34,862 nt of DNA from SICU01 sp038045445 (GCA_038045445.1 JBBSYC010000028.1:1-34862), one strand, 5' to 3'. Counted from the stretch's first letter, positions 6,832 to 14,267 are shown. Numbers and translations are program-made. The notes: generated by a model not told the origin, from the sequence alone.

Positions 6832-8285
6832 TTTTTAAATCCTACTTTTATGATAGACCCCCCATTAATTCCGGTAGTTTGGGTAGTTCCTACATTTTCT
6901 TGACTACCCAAACTACCAGTATTCTCGCCATGTAGCTCCGATCTTTTAACTGAAATTCCTATGATTGATTTTGCACTATCAACAATTTCTCCTTGCTCAT
7001 CTCTGTATTTTCTTGGTGAAACTTCAAAACCTTCTATTCGTAAATCTTTGCCTACCTCATTAACTGTTTTTTGACGCAATTTTTTGGACTTTAGAAAGAG
7101 GTTATATTTTTTTGAAAACTCTCTTAATTTAACACATCCTGTGCCAGTTTCATCATAACTTTCTGAAACAAACATCATAAGAGGATTGCTTCTTTCCTCA
7201 TATCTAGAACGTCTTTCTTCAATAGTTCCGCTATTTGTAAATTCTTGTTTTTTAATTAAAGATAAAAGAATATTAATTATTTTTCTAGTTAAATTATTAA
7301 ATTCCAATTCAGGTATTTGATTAAGCAATTCTCGATTAATTATAAATTGATTTGGAAAGTCAATAATCAAAAATCTGCGATAAAAACCATCTGACTTATC
7401 TGGAGTTAGAGGTAATGAGTTTGTTGCAATTATAAAGGTTGTTGGCGAGAATTCTGAAAATGGAGTTTTACCTTTGAATTCATAACGAATTAAATCTTCG
7501 CCCGTAAATTGTTTTATTAAATTAGTATTTGTTAAGTCATGAGAATCTACTTCACCTACGACACATAAAAGCTTTTTGTAAAGAGCAGATGTCTCAAAAC
7601 TACGATTAATCAAGCTTTTTATGTTTGAAGAAACACAATTTTCTCTCCCTAAAAATTTTATAAGAAGATTTTGGAAAGTTCCTTTTCCATTAGAACCTGC
7701 ACCTGTTAAAGCAATAATTGATTGTAAAAACTGCTCTCTTAAACAAGAGTAAGCAAGAACCTCGTATAGTGTTGGTTTCCATGTCTCACCAACCCAATCA
7801 GTAAAGAGTTTGTCTATTATAGGAGTTTCGGAGTCTTTTGAAAGTTCATAAGGAATTGGAGAAGTTAAAAAATATTTTGAAGTTGCAATAAATTCTTGTT
7901 CTGTTTTCAAATTAAAAATTTTATTCTTAAACTGAATGCAATAAGGTGTTAGTTCTTCTGGTTTGTTTCTTCGTGAATTCAATCTTAATATAGTAATAAT
8001 AAAATTCTTAAATTTATATATTTGTCCAGCTTCTAAATTAAAAAAGTCTTGAAATGAATTAAGAATAAAAATCTCATCAACTATTTTCCATGAAAAAAGA
8101 TTCTTATTCCAAGCCCACCAAAGACTATTCTCATCAAAAAAGACGGGAGAATTTAAAATAAAATTAGAAAAATCAAACTCTCGACCAAGCTCTTTTTTAA
8201 TCATAGCAAGAAGTTCTTTAGTTGCTTTCTTTATATCTGGCGGATTATCTATTTTTTTCACCTGAGTAGGTTTTTTATCACTCAT
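6828..8285 (-). CDS. D5/P4-type superfamily 3 replicative helicase
   Basis: The 485-residue product has a D5_N-like region before the ATPase. Its SF3 motifs are Walker A GAGSNGKGT (195-203), Walker B ending GEVD (244-247), sensor 1 IIATN (285-289) and the Arg pair at 303-304 in GFYRR. SF3 helicases open and unwind replication origins of plasmids and viruses. The usual P4-type fusion carries its primase in the same chain; here the primase is the next gene. The C-terminal region (about 370-430) may be a winged helix. It is the middle gene of the replication operon, overlapping its neighbours by 8 and 4 bases. Confidence 0.85.
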   Translation of the reverse strand: MSDKKPTQVKKIDNPPDIKKATKELLAMIKKELGREFDFSNFILNSPVFFDENSLWWAWNKNLFSWKIVDEIFILNSFQDFFNLEAGQIYKFKNFIITILRLNSRRNKPEELTPYCIQFKNKIFNLKTEQEFIATSKYFLTSPIPYELSKDSETPIIDKLFTDWVGETWKPTLYEVLAYSCLREQFLQSIIALTGAGSNGKGTFQNLLIKFLGRENCVSSNIKSLINRSFETSALYKKLLCVVGEVDSHDLTNTNLIKQFTGEDLIRYEFKGKTPFSEFSPTTFIIATNSLPLTPDKSDGFYRRFLIIDFPNQFIINRELLNQIPELEFNNLTRKIINILLSLIKKQEFTNSGTIEERRSRYEERSNPLMMFVSESYDETGTGCVKLREFSKKYNLFLKSKKLRQKTVNEVGKDLRIEGFEVSPRKYRDEQGEIVDSAKSIIGISVKRSELHGENTGSLGSQENVGTTQTTGINGGSIIKVGFKK

Positions 8286-8538
8286 TTTCAGCCCTCCAAA
8301 GAACCCTTATTCCATGCCCATTAATCACTTTGATTAGTCCCATGTCATGCAGGAAGAATAGCAAATTCCAGACTTTTTCTTTTGTTAGTTGTAAGGAGGT
8401 TGAAAGTTTTGAAAAAATACATGGAAAATCAATAATTTCTGTTCCTTGTTTTCTACATGAGGCAATTCTATTTATTATTAAGGCTGTAGGAGACTCGCTT
8501 GATAGACGTAGTTTAATATCAAGACTTTTCTGGTTCAT
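8278..8538 (-). CDS. Winged-helix DNA-binding protein of the replication operon
   Basis: The 86 residues form one winged helix, with SKLSTSLQLTKEKVWNLLF as the likely helix-turn-helix and LIKVINGHGIRVLW as the wing. It is the first gene of the operon, overlapping the helicase gene by 8 bases, and is likely an origin-binding or autoregulatory protein. A stable hairpin and a 10-codon upstream reading frame precede it. Confidence 0.6.
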   Translation of the reverse strand: MNQKSLDIKLRLSSESPTALIINRIASCRKQGTEIIDFPCIFSKLSTSLQLTKEKVWNLLFFLHDMGLIKVINGHGIRVLWRAENE

Positions 8539-8547
8539 TTGGACTTT

Positions 8548-8580
8548 TTAAGGAAGCCTCTTTTGGCTTCCTTTTTTCAT
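8548..8580 (-). promoter_or_regulatory. Leader hairpin with a 10-codon reading frame
   Basis: GGAAGCC (8552-8558) and GGCTTCC (8565-8571) form a 7-base-pair stem with a 6-base loop before the winged-helix gene. The same bases encode a possible leader peptide MKKGSQKRLP (8580 to 8548, in frame with the gene and ending 9 bases before its ATG). On the plus strand the stem is followed by six T, so it could also terminate plus-strand transcripts. Confidence 0.3.
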
Positions 8581-8697
8581 TTAATTCATTAAGTATGTCT
8601 ACCCAACTTTTATTCTGGCAATTCTCTGTCATAAAATAAGAAATAACAATCTCCTTTTAACCAAGAACTTATCAACCTCTTGTTAGGTAGTTAATTC

Positions 8698-8707
8698 TTT
8701 AAATATA
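8698..8707 (+). promoter_or_regulatory. TATA-like box for the gene at 8726
   Basis: TTTAAATATA is centred about 24 bases before the ATG at 8726, matching a leaderless archaeal promoter. Confidence 0.5.
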
Positions 8708-8725
8708 TCTCATCTTTACATATCT

Positions 8726-9055
8726 ATGAATACAAGCCCAAATAATTGTAAGTGTTGCCAAAAAATTATACAACATAGAAGAGATGATGCAATATATTGT
8801 AAGGATTGCAAAAAACACATGGATAATCTTTATGCTACTTGGTCTACCGATGAAAATAGAAGTATTGAGAAGAGGTCAAAGCGCTGGGAGGTAATTAAAG
8901 GAATAGAAACAAAAAAGCTTTTTATTGATGACTTGAAAGATTATATGAAAATAGAATTTGAAGGATTAAAAGGATCTATTAGTTCCATTAAATCTGACGT
9001 GGACTCGATAAAGAAGAAGATTGATTTTGATAACTTCAAGCCAATTTCTTTTTAA
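8726..9055 (+). CDS. Small zinc-ribbon and coiled-coil protein
   Basis: Residues 8-30 hold two Cys-x2-Cys pairs (CKCC and CKDC) that should form a zinc ribbon. The remainder is strongly helical with a coiled-coil-like C-terminal half rich in Ile, Lys and Asp at heptad spacing (about 65-100). The last 20 bases overlap the 3' end of the convergent integrase gene. No known family was recognised. It may be a small regulator that dimerises through the coil. Confidence 0.5.
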   Translation: MNTSPNNCKCCQKIIQHRRDDAIYCKDCKKHMDNLYATWSTDENRSIEKRSKRWEVIKGIETKKLFIDDLKDYMKIEFEGLKGSISSIKSDVDSIKKKIDFDNFKPISF

Positions 9056-10205
9056 TTAACTCTAATATTTCAGGATCCATTATTAACTTTTCCATGATTG
9101 CATCAGCTTGTTGTCTCTTTATGTCATCATTCAATGTTTTTTGAGCTTCAGCTTGATCTAAGATTAAACCGCATATCTTACAGAATTTGTTTGTTGGTTC
9201 GTTCTTAGTTTTACATTTAAGGCATGTTATTGGTTGCATGGCTGGTTTTGTTTTTTCTTTATTAATTTCTAGACCATTGGATCTAAGAATGGCTTCATCT
9301 GTAGCTTCTCCATTCATGTGTATATAAATCCCACACATTTTGGAGTCTTGCCCCCAGCCAAAATATTGTTTCATACAAGCTTCAGTCATTATAGAAGCTA
9401 GTTGAGTTGCTCTACTATGGCGGAAAAGATGACAATGAACTCTTTTCTTTATTCCTGCTTTTTTTGTAGCTCTTTTAACAATATCTGTAATCCTATTATA
9501 ACTCAAAAGAGGAGTTTGTTGACTATACCATAAGTAAGAGTCAGGATCATTATTTTTTGGGTGTTCATTTATCCATTGTTGTAGATAAGGAGAACTGTTA
9601 ATAACCAGTATCTTCCTCATCCCAGTTTTCCCATTTACAGTTAACCTTGCACCATAATTTTCAAAAGAAACATGCTTAATTTGCATAGTGCCTATTTCTC
9701 CAATTCTACAACCAGATTCTGCCAATACTGAAATTAGAGTTTTGTCTCTTAGATTTGTACATTGTTGAATTATTGACTTAATATCTTCCTCGGTAAGTAA
9801 TTGTTCGGGTAATTTTCTATGATTTTTTGGTAATGCTATTGAAATCCACTTTACTTCTTCAGGATATACTCCTCTCTCATCTATATTTCTAATAAATCTA
9901 TAGAATTTCCTCATCATTATCTTAAACGTTTTCTTGCTTTCTGGAGCTAAGCCACTTAGTTCAATTTCAGCCACAACTTTTCTCATATCTTCCTTATTTC
10001 CCTCAGTAAATTTTTTATTTAAGATTCTATCTAACTTTCTTACATCTAGAAGATAACGGGTTATTTTAGCAACACCTATGCCTTCACTTATTAGATAATC
10101 TTTAAATTTTATAGCAAGTAATTTGTTCTCGGGAGAAATAATTGATTTTTGAACTAGAACTATCTGATTTTCTAGTTGCCTTTTGTAATTGTGTATATCT
10201 ACCAT
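9036..10205 (-). CDS. Tyrosine integrase (XerC/D-like) with a C-terminal zinc ribbon
   Basis: An N-terminal SAM-like core-binding domain (about 25-120) precedes the catalytic domain. Catalytic residues are Arg167 (in SGCRIGE), Lys193, His259 and Arg262 (in HLFRHS), Trp284 and the nucleophile Tyr294 (in CGIYIH). A zinc ribbon with Cys328, Cys331, Cys342 and Cys345 follows, a layout common in archaeal integrases. It should integrate and excise element A. The TATA-like box (about 10225-10236, minus strand) lies within a short inverted repeat 25 bases before the ATG, so self-control is possible. Confidence 0.9.
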   Translation of the reverse strand: MVDIHNYKRQLENQIVLVQKSIISPENKLLAIKFKDYLISEGIGVAKITRYLLDVRKLDRILNKKFTEGNKEDMRKVVAEIELSGLAPESKKTFKIMMRKFYRFIRNIDERGVYPEEVKWISIALPKNHRKLPEQLLTEEDIKSIIQQCTNLRDKTLISVLAESGCRIGEIGTMQIKHVSFENYGARLTVNGKTGMRKILVINSSPYLQQWINEHPKNNDPDSYLWYSQQTPLLSYNRITDIVKRATKKAGIKKRVHCHLFRHSRATQLASIMTEACMKQYFGWGQDSKMCGIYIHMNGEATDEAILRSNGLEINKEKTKPAMQPITCLKCKTKNEPTNKFCKICGLILDQAEAQKTLNDDIKRQQADAIMEKLIMDPEILELIKKKLA

Positions 10206-10220
10206 GTTTAGTATCCTTCA

Positions 10221-10238
10221 TGGTTTGCCTATAAACCA
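10221..10238 (-). promoter_or_regulatory. Inverted repeat over the integrase promoter
   Basis: TGGTTT, spacer GCCTAT, AAACCA is a perfect 6-base inverted repeat that overlaps the TATA-like box of the minus-strand integrase gene. A repressor bound here would block the promoter. Confidence 0.35.
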
Positions 10239-10268
10239 CGATTAAGAACGTTACATGTTTTCTAACCG

Positions 10269-10282
10269 TTCGGGACGGGCGT
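10269..10282. repeat. GC-rich 14-base repeat, copy 1
   Basis: TTCGGGACGGGCGT is identical to 11356-11369 and both copies are followed within two bases by AATTT. It is strikingly GC-rich for this region. The two copies bracket the nuclease gene and lie at the integrase edge of element A, so an attachment site or cassette boundary is possible. Confidence 0.6.
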
Positions 10283-10288
10283 AATTTC

Positions 10289-10301
10289 TTATCGACGATA
10301 A
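10289..10301. promoter_or_regulatory. 13-base palindrome shared with element C
   Basis: TTATCGACGATAA is a perfect palindrome around a central A. The same sequence occurs twice at 33372-33406. Here it lies 84 bases upstream of the integrase start. Confidence 0.5.
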
Positions 10302-10452
10302 AATTTTGAGGTAAAATGGGGAATCGAAGTCCTAGATAATTTTATAATGAGGTTAACTTGCTATAAATATAGATTGGGAAACAAAAGAAAGCACTCCAAA
10401 TAATAATAAGTCTTCTAAGACGGAAGATAAATTATATGCTAAATTATTAAGT

Positions 10453-11325
10453 TTGGGATTGAAGCCTGAAAGGCAATATCCTATAAGCAAACACCGTGTT
10501 GACTTTGCATTTCCTAAAGAAAAATTAGTAATTGAAGTTGATGGTCCTCACTATAGAACTCGTGAAGAAATACAAAGGGATGAAAAAAGAAGAGATGTAG
10601 CAGAAAATTTAGGTTGGAGGGTAAAAAGATTTACTGCTGAAGAAACATTTGACAATACTGAAGAAGTTGCTAGGAGGATAGTTAGGATGGTCAGAACAAA
10701 AGAAATTTCAAAAGAGTTATTTAATGATGCTGAAGCCAATATAGATAGATCACTTAAATTAAAAATTAATAAGAAAAATAGAGTATCAAGAATAAAACCT
10801 CTTCAATCTGAAATGGCTGATTTTAGAAAAGAATTAGAACGCTTGAAAGAAGAACAACAAAAACCAAATTGGAAAAGTGACTATGAAATAAGGGGGCCAC
10901 AAATAAACTCTGTTCCAATAGCAAGTCCTAAAACATGGACTTCAAAAGTAGCTTTAATTATTGTTATCTTAGGAGTAATTGCACTTACAATATTTTCAAT
11001 TCAAAACAATAATAATAAAGAGATACCAACAAAATCCACAGAAACACCTCTTATAGTTATTTCAAATCCAATACCTGAGCCAACTAAGTCATTATTAGTT
11101 GTTGAAGGTTCAAGTGCAGATGTGATAATTACAAACAATAAAGAAGAATCTGTGTCTGTTAATGTAGAATATAGGATTTATTCTAGATGGTTTGGAGCTG
11201 ATTATGTTAATAGCCAGATATTTCAGGTAGCCTCACAATCAAAGAAATCATTTAGAGTATACGATAATGTTGGGTGTAGTAGTGCTCCTTGTTCAGTCGA
11301 AATTATTTCTTACAAAGAAGAATGA
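10453..11325 (+). CDS. Membrane-anchored DUF559/Vsr-like nuclease, start codon unclear
   Basis: The nuclease part has RVDFAF, the IEVDG-x-x-H motif and the following Arg-rich helix, as in DUF559/Vsr-type PD-(D/E)xK endonucleases. A Lys/Glu-rich linker, one membrane segment (about 157-177) and an 80-residue beta-rich ectodomain with two Cys follow. The first usual start is the TTG at 10453, but this would lose a conserved-looking upstream helix (KTEDKLYAKLLS) including its Glu. The frame stays open back to 10357 with no ATG, GTG or TTG. The gene is therefore either 5'-truncated, perhaps by integration of element A, or uses an unusual start. A 14-base GC-rich repeat stands on each side. Confidence 0.6.
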   Translation: MGLKPERQYPISKHRVDFAFPKEKLVIEVDGPHYRTREEIQRDEKRRDVAENLGWRVKRFTAEETFDNTEEVARRIVRMVRTKEISKELFNDAEANIDRSLKLKINKKNRVSRIKPLQSEMADFRKELERLKEEQQKPNWKSDYEIRGPQINSVPIASPKTWTSKVALIIVILGVIALTIFSIQNNNNKEIPTKSTETPLIVISNPIPEPTKSLLVVEGSSADVIITNNKEESVSVNVEYRIYSRWFGADYVNSQIFQVASQSKKSFRVYDNVGCSSAPCSVEIISYKEE

Positions 11326-11339
11326 AATCTCAAAATAGT

Positions 11340-11385
11340 AACTAAACATACTTTATTCGGGACGGGCGTCTAATTTTGTTTAGTT
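11340..11385. repeat. Inverted repeat whose loop contains GC-rich repeat copy 2
   Basis: AACTAAACA (11340-11348) and TGTTTAGTT (11377-11385) are perfect 9-base arms. The loop carries TTCGGGACGGGCGT at 11356-11369, identical to 10269-10282. It follows the nuclease stop, so it may serve as a terminator, but a recombination site is an alternative. Confidence 0.5.
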
Positions 11386-11439
11386 TCGTTGGATTTCTAA
11401 TAGACAAAAGTTAAAATAAGATATTTATCTATCTTTTGT

Positions 11440-11874
11440 ATGAAACTCAGAATTGCAACACAAAAAGATCTTGCCCCCTTAGCCTTAGTAGAAATGTCTT
11501 CTGGATACCATCAAGAGAGATTTGACTTTAAACCAACCTTAAGAGAATTGTTTAAAGAAAAAGTAGATATTATTTGTGCAGAAGATGATTCAATTATAGG
11601 TTATATCACTCTTGGAGGAGATGGAGAAATCGCATTCCTATCTGTATCTAAACAACATCCGCGTAAGGGAATAGCTGGAAAGCTAATTGAAAAGGCCATA
11701 GATATCGCTAAAACTAAAGGAATCAAGAAATTATATCTTGATGTAAGAAAAGAAAACGATGTTGCAATAAAACTCTATCTTAAACACGGATTCAAAATAG
11801 GCTCAATAACTAAAAAGAAGATACATGACTTAGTTATAGAAAAAATAAGAATGGAGTTTTTGGAAAATAGCTAA
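11440..11874 (+). CDS. GNAT-family N-acetyltransferase (RimI-like)
   Basis: The 144-residue protein is a full-length GNAT domain. Motif A is seen as LSVSKQHPRKGIAGKLIEKA, with the acetyl-CoA-binding Arg-Lys-Gly-Ile-Ala-Gly, followed by LYLDVRKEND and LYLKHGFKIG, the usual motif B. Such enzymes acetylate protein N-termini, antibiotics or small amines; the substrate cannot be told. It stands alone between the nuclease and the toxin-antitoxin pair, with an AT-rich TATA-like stretch 25-30 bases before the ATG. Confidence 0.8.
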   Translation: MKLRIATQKDLAPLALVEMSSGYHQERFDFKPTLRELFKEKVDIICAEDDSIIGYITLGGDGEIAFLSVSKQHPRKGIAGKLIEKAIDIAKTKGIKKLYLDVRKENDVAIKLYLKHGFKIGSITKKKIHDLVIEKIRMEFLENS

Positions 11875-11936
11875 AAAATAAATCTAACACTTTCATCTCG
11901 GCAATACTTTTAAACACTCATAGAAATGTTTAAATA

Positions 11937-11960
11937 ATACTATCATTATAGTGATAGTAT
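11937..11960 (+). promoter_or_regulatory. Palindromic operator over the start of the toxin-antitoxin operon
   Basis: ATACTATCA (11937-11945), spacer TTATAG, TGATAGTAT (11952-11960) is a perfect 9-base inverted repeat. It spans from the TATA-like box (TTTAAATAA just upstream) to the ATG at 11959, covering the whole leaderless transcription start. Antitoxins of AbiEi type repress their own operon by binding such inverted repeats. Confidence 0.65.
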
Positions 11961-12600
11961 GGATATTGAGACTTTGAATCCTTATGTAATTAGAATTTTG
12001 ATTTCTGCTAGAGATCAAGATAGTATAAACTCCATTGCAAAAAGAATAGGCTTATCTTATGGTTGGGCTCATAAGTGGGTTAGCTTGTTGATTAAAGAGG
12101 GAGTATTCAAAGAGAAGTGGAAGGGAATAATATTGCAGAGAGATAATCCCACTTATAAAAAAATAATGCAGTTCATAAAGAATACCATAAATCCCATTAA
12201 TTTATACTATTCCACCTTGCCATTAATGGGGATATCTTACTCATTGACTCAAACTGATGCAGTTTATATATGGACTAAAGGAGGTTATAATATTGCAAGA
12301 TATAAAGAGTTTTATCCGATATTCATAAAAATAAAAAAGAATGATTATCAAACGTTTTTGTATTATTGTAATAATTTAAGTTTGAAGATTAATTCCAAAA
12401 TAGGCGTATTTTTTAAACCAATAATTGTTGAAAAGTTAGAATATGTAAAAAATGGAGTATATAACGTTGACTCTTTAGAAGAAACTATTGATTTTATGAA
12501 AAAAAATATCTACAATTTTGAACCTGCTTTAGAGATGATAGATGAAATGTACCATAAGAAATTGGGATATAAATATAAGGAGATAAGTTCATTATCATGA
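11959..12600 (+). CDS. AbiEi-like winged-helix antitoxin and autoregulator
   Basis: Residues 1-70 form a winged helix (IAKRIGLSYGWAHKWVSLLI as the helix-turn-helix). The C-terminal 140 residues are a mixed alpha/beta domain without enzymatic motifs. The gene overlaps the nucleotidyltransferase gene by four bases (ATGA). A winged-helix protein directly before an AbiEii-like nucleotidyltransferase is the type IV toxin-antitoxin arrangement, in which AbiEi counters the toxin and represses the operon. The palindrome at its start supports self-control. Sequence identity with known AbiEi proteins was not tested. Confidence 0.65.
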   Translation: MDIETLNPYVIRILISARDQDSINSIAKRIGLSYGWAHKWVSLLIKEGVFKEKWKGIILQRDNPTYKKIMQFIKNTINPINLYYSTLPLMGISYSLTQTDAVYIWTKGGYNIARYKEFYPIFIKIKKNDYQTFLYYCNNLSLKINSKIGVFFKPIIVEKLEYVKNGVYNVDSLEETIDFMKKNIYNFEPALEMIDEMYHKKLGYKYKEISSLS

Positions 12601-13268
12601 AAGAATTAATAATTAAAGAAAACAATATTTTTGATATTTTACAAAAGTTTATTGATGCAGAATTAGATTTTGTTATTGTTGGAGGTTATGCTGTCTCTTC
12701 TTACAAACATCGTTTTTCTGTTGATGCAGACATAGTTATTCAATCTAAAGACTTAGAAAAATTTGAATCTATACTAAAAAAGGAAAAGTTCAAGAAAGGT
12801 TTTGAAAAAGACCTTGATAACCCTTACTCTTCCAGATTTATGAGATATCAAAAAGATTCTGCAAGTATAGACTTACTAATTGATGGTATTGCCTCAAGAA
12901 CAACAAACGCCTCGTTTGGTTATAATCTCATGCTTGAGAATTCATCAAAAAGAAAAGTAATAGGCATTGAACGAGAAATTACAGTTATGGTTCCAAGTAA
13001 GGAATTATTAATCATAATGAAAGTCCACTCCGGAAGATTAACAGACTTTAGAGATATTGCAGCTATAGCAAAAGAAACTAATTTGGAGATAATAAAGAAA
13101 TTAATATTTATTGGAGACTTAAAAGTATTGAATGAGAATTTAGAGAAACTTAATCACGCAGTTCATGACAAAAATTTTATCGATTCGTTTAAAGGAGTTT
13201 TCATAGAGAAAAAGTTTGATGTAGATTTGAAGCAAGTAGAAAATATAAGCAAAATAAAGAAAGACTAA
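12597..13268 (+). CDS. AbiEii-like nucleotidyltransferase toxin
   Basis: Residues 26-48 contain VIVGGYAVSSY and then SVDADIVI, the Gly-Gly and Asp43-x-Asp45 signature of the Pol-beta nucleotidyltransferase fold. A later acidic strand (SIDLLIDG, about residue 97) supplies the third carboxylate. Helical C-terminal regions contain KELLIIMKVHSGRLTDFRDI, typical of this group. Known AbiEii-type toxins transfer nucleotides to tRNA or other targets and give phage defence by growth arrest. The pairing with the winged-helix gene and the operator support this role. A terminator-like hairpin follows. Confidence 0.75.
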   Translation: MKELIIKENNIFDILQKFIDAELDFVIVGGYAVSSYKHRFSVDADIVIQSKDLEKFESILKKEKFKKGFEKDLDNPYSSRFMRYQKDSASIDLLIDGIASRTTNASFGYNLMLENSSKRKVIGIEREITVMVPSKELLIIMKVHSGRLTDFRDIAAIAKETNLEIIKKLIFIGDLKVLNENLEKLNHAVHDKNFIDSFKGVFIEKKFDVDLKQVENISKIKKD

Positions 13269-13325
13269 ATTAATCATTCAATTTCATCTCAATAATTTAA
13301 GTGTTAGCGTTGCATAACTTACCCT

Positions 13326-13363
13326 AGCCCACAGGACTTTTGTCTAGTTCAGTGGGCTTTTTT
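13326..13363 (+). terminator. Hairpin and T-tract after the toxin-antitoxin operon
   Basis: AGCCCAC (13326-13332) pairs with GTGGGCT (13352-13358), with a small GAC/GTC stem inside the loop, and is followed by a run of six T. It looks like an intrinsic terminator 58 bases after the toxin stop. Confidence 0.6.
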
Positions 13364-13409
13364 ACAAGTTTATAGAAAAATCTTTAACCTAGAAAGCATT
13401 TGACATAAA

Positions 13410-13487
13410 ATGGCTATAGAAGATTATTTCACAAATTTTAAGAAAAGGTACGATAGCAGAATTAAGAAGAAGCATTTATCAAACTAG
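13410..13487 (+). CDS. Possible 25-residue charged peptide
   Basis: The frame starts with ATG and encodes MAIEDYFTNFKKRYDSR followed by a Lys-rich end. It lies in the 468-base gap between the toxin gene and the zinc-finger gene. Composition looks coding-like, but there is no homology evidence and it could be a relic of a longer gene. Confidence 0.2.
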   Translation: MAIEDYFTNFKKRYDSRIKKKHLSN

Positions 13488-13508
13488 AACCACAAGGTAT
13501 TTCTCGGA

Positions 13509-13588
13509 CGTAGCAAGCTGTGGAGTATTCTTTAAACCTCAAACTGAGACCTTCGTAGTAAGCTACAGAGTATAAAAATTAGTTTGAG
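13509..13588. repeat. Paired hairpin-forming 20-mers inside a larger stem
   Basis: CGTAGCAAGCTGTGGAGTAT (13509-13528) and CGTAGTAAGCTACAGAGTAT (13554-13573) share 16 of 20 bases. The second forms GTAG-TAAG-CTAC; the first keeps the same stem with G-U pairs. A longer inverted repeat, CTCAAACT (13538-13545) and AGTTTGAG (13581-13588), encloses the second copy. The gap otherwise shows no gene. A small mobile repeat, an IS200/IS605-like end or a structured RNA are options. Confidence 0.4.
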
Positions 13589-13595
13589 CAATTAA
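13582..13595. repeat. 14-base direct repeat, copy 1
   Basis: GTTTGAGCAATTAA is repeated exactly at 16066-16079. The two copies bracket the zinc-finger gene and glmS. Confidence 0.4.
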
Positions 13596-13736
13596 CTTTT
13601 TTAATTTGCCACCTTCATGTAGTCGACAATCCTCATAAATCCCCTTAATCTCCAACAACCATATACAAACTCAATGCAACTCTCAAGTCCCCTGCAGAGA
13701 ATCAAAATGAGTTTAAACTAAGAATATCCTAACCAT

Positions 13737-14144
13737 TCACATGTTAGGAATTGACTCAACATCATACAACTTACTATCTGATTCATAACCATACAAACTA
13801 GTGTTAAAAGATTCTTCAAAGTTTTCTATTAACATTTTATTTTTTAGATTAGATTTCACTATTTGAGATGCCTGATTACTAACACAATAAAAGCACATGA
13901 GATAGACACCATTTTTGCATTTTATACATTTAAGAATTGAATCATATTTTTCCTCAAAGGGTGAAATTACATAATCCAGAGATTCTACTCTTCTCAAAAT
14001 AGTCCTGAGTTTTTTATTTATTATTATTAAAACTTTTGTCTTTATAGTTTGGTCATACATCCATACTTTTACTTCATTAATTACACAAGAAGCACATAAT
14101 GGCTCGGTGATAGCATAATTACAAACTACACAAGAAATTGACAT
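13737..14144 (-). CDS. Zinc-finger protein of unknown function
   Basis: The 135-residue product has several Cys pairs: CVVC and CASC near the N-terminus (residues 5-20), and CIKC and CFYC at about 72-87, enough for two zinc sites. The middle is helical and basic (KLRTILRRVES) and the end is acidic. No membrane segment is present. It runs divergently from glmS with a 123-base gap. The family is not recognised; it may be a lineage-specific archaeal protein. Confidence 0.55.
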   Translation of the reverse strand: MSISCVVCNYAITEPLCASCVINEVKVWMYDQTIKTKVLIIINKKLRTILRRVESLDYVISPFEEKYDSILKCIKCKNGVYLMCFYCVSNQASQIVKSNLKNKMLIENFEESFNTSLYGYESDSKLYDVESIPNM

Positions 14145-14238
14145 TATCCATTCACCATCATTTAATTGATGAAAATATTCTTTATATCTTGAAGCGGTAT
14201 TTTATAATACTCTGTCGTACTATCAAATACTACGCTCG

Positions 14239-14247
14239 GATATATAG
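14239..14247 (+). promoter_or_regulatory. TATA-like box for glmS
   Basis: GATATATAG is centred 25 bases before the ATG at 14268. The spacing indicates a leaderless mRNA and supports this start, which puts Cys at position 2. Confidence 0.5.
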
Positions 14248-14267
14248 CCAATTCCTTGTACAGCTAC

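Larger units (their letters stand above)
1..10302. mobile_element. Integrated plasmid/virus-like element A (left end not resolved)
   Basis: This stretch holds a tyrosine integrase at its right edge (9036-10205), a replication operon (SF3 helicase, AEP primase, winged helix), an ArdC-like protein with an ATPase, regulators, exported proteins and a YidD-like protein. No housekeeping genes interrupt it, which is the usual content of an integrative plasmid or provirus. No structural virus protein was recognised. The right edge is placed by the integrase and the intergenic region after it. The left edge may lie outside the window, since no direct repeat pairing the two ends was found. Membership of the first gene is uncertain. 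Confidence 0.65.

Noticed and set aside
8330..8551. Plus-strand frame opposite the winged-helix gene
   Set aside because: It is antisense to a gene that overlaps its neighbours in an operon, with no motif of its own.
10317..10336. Possible tRNA T-arm (GGGGAATCGAAGTCC) next to the integrase of element A
   Set aside because: The bases around the TCGA core do not pair as a T-stem, and no D-arm, anticodon arm or acceptor stem could be fitted on either strand.
14145..14267. glmS ribozyme or riboswitch upstream of glmS
   Set aside because: The gap is too short and AT-rich, with no conserved ribozyme core; the TATA box position implies a leaderless mRNA.
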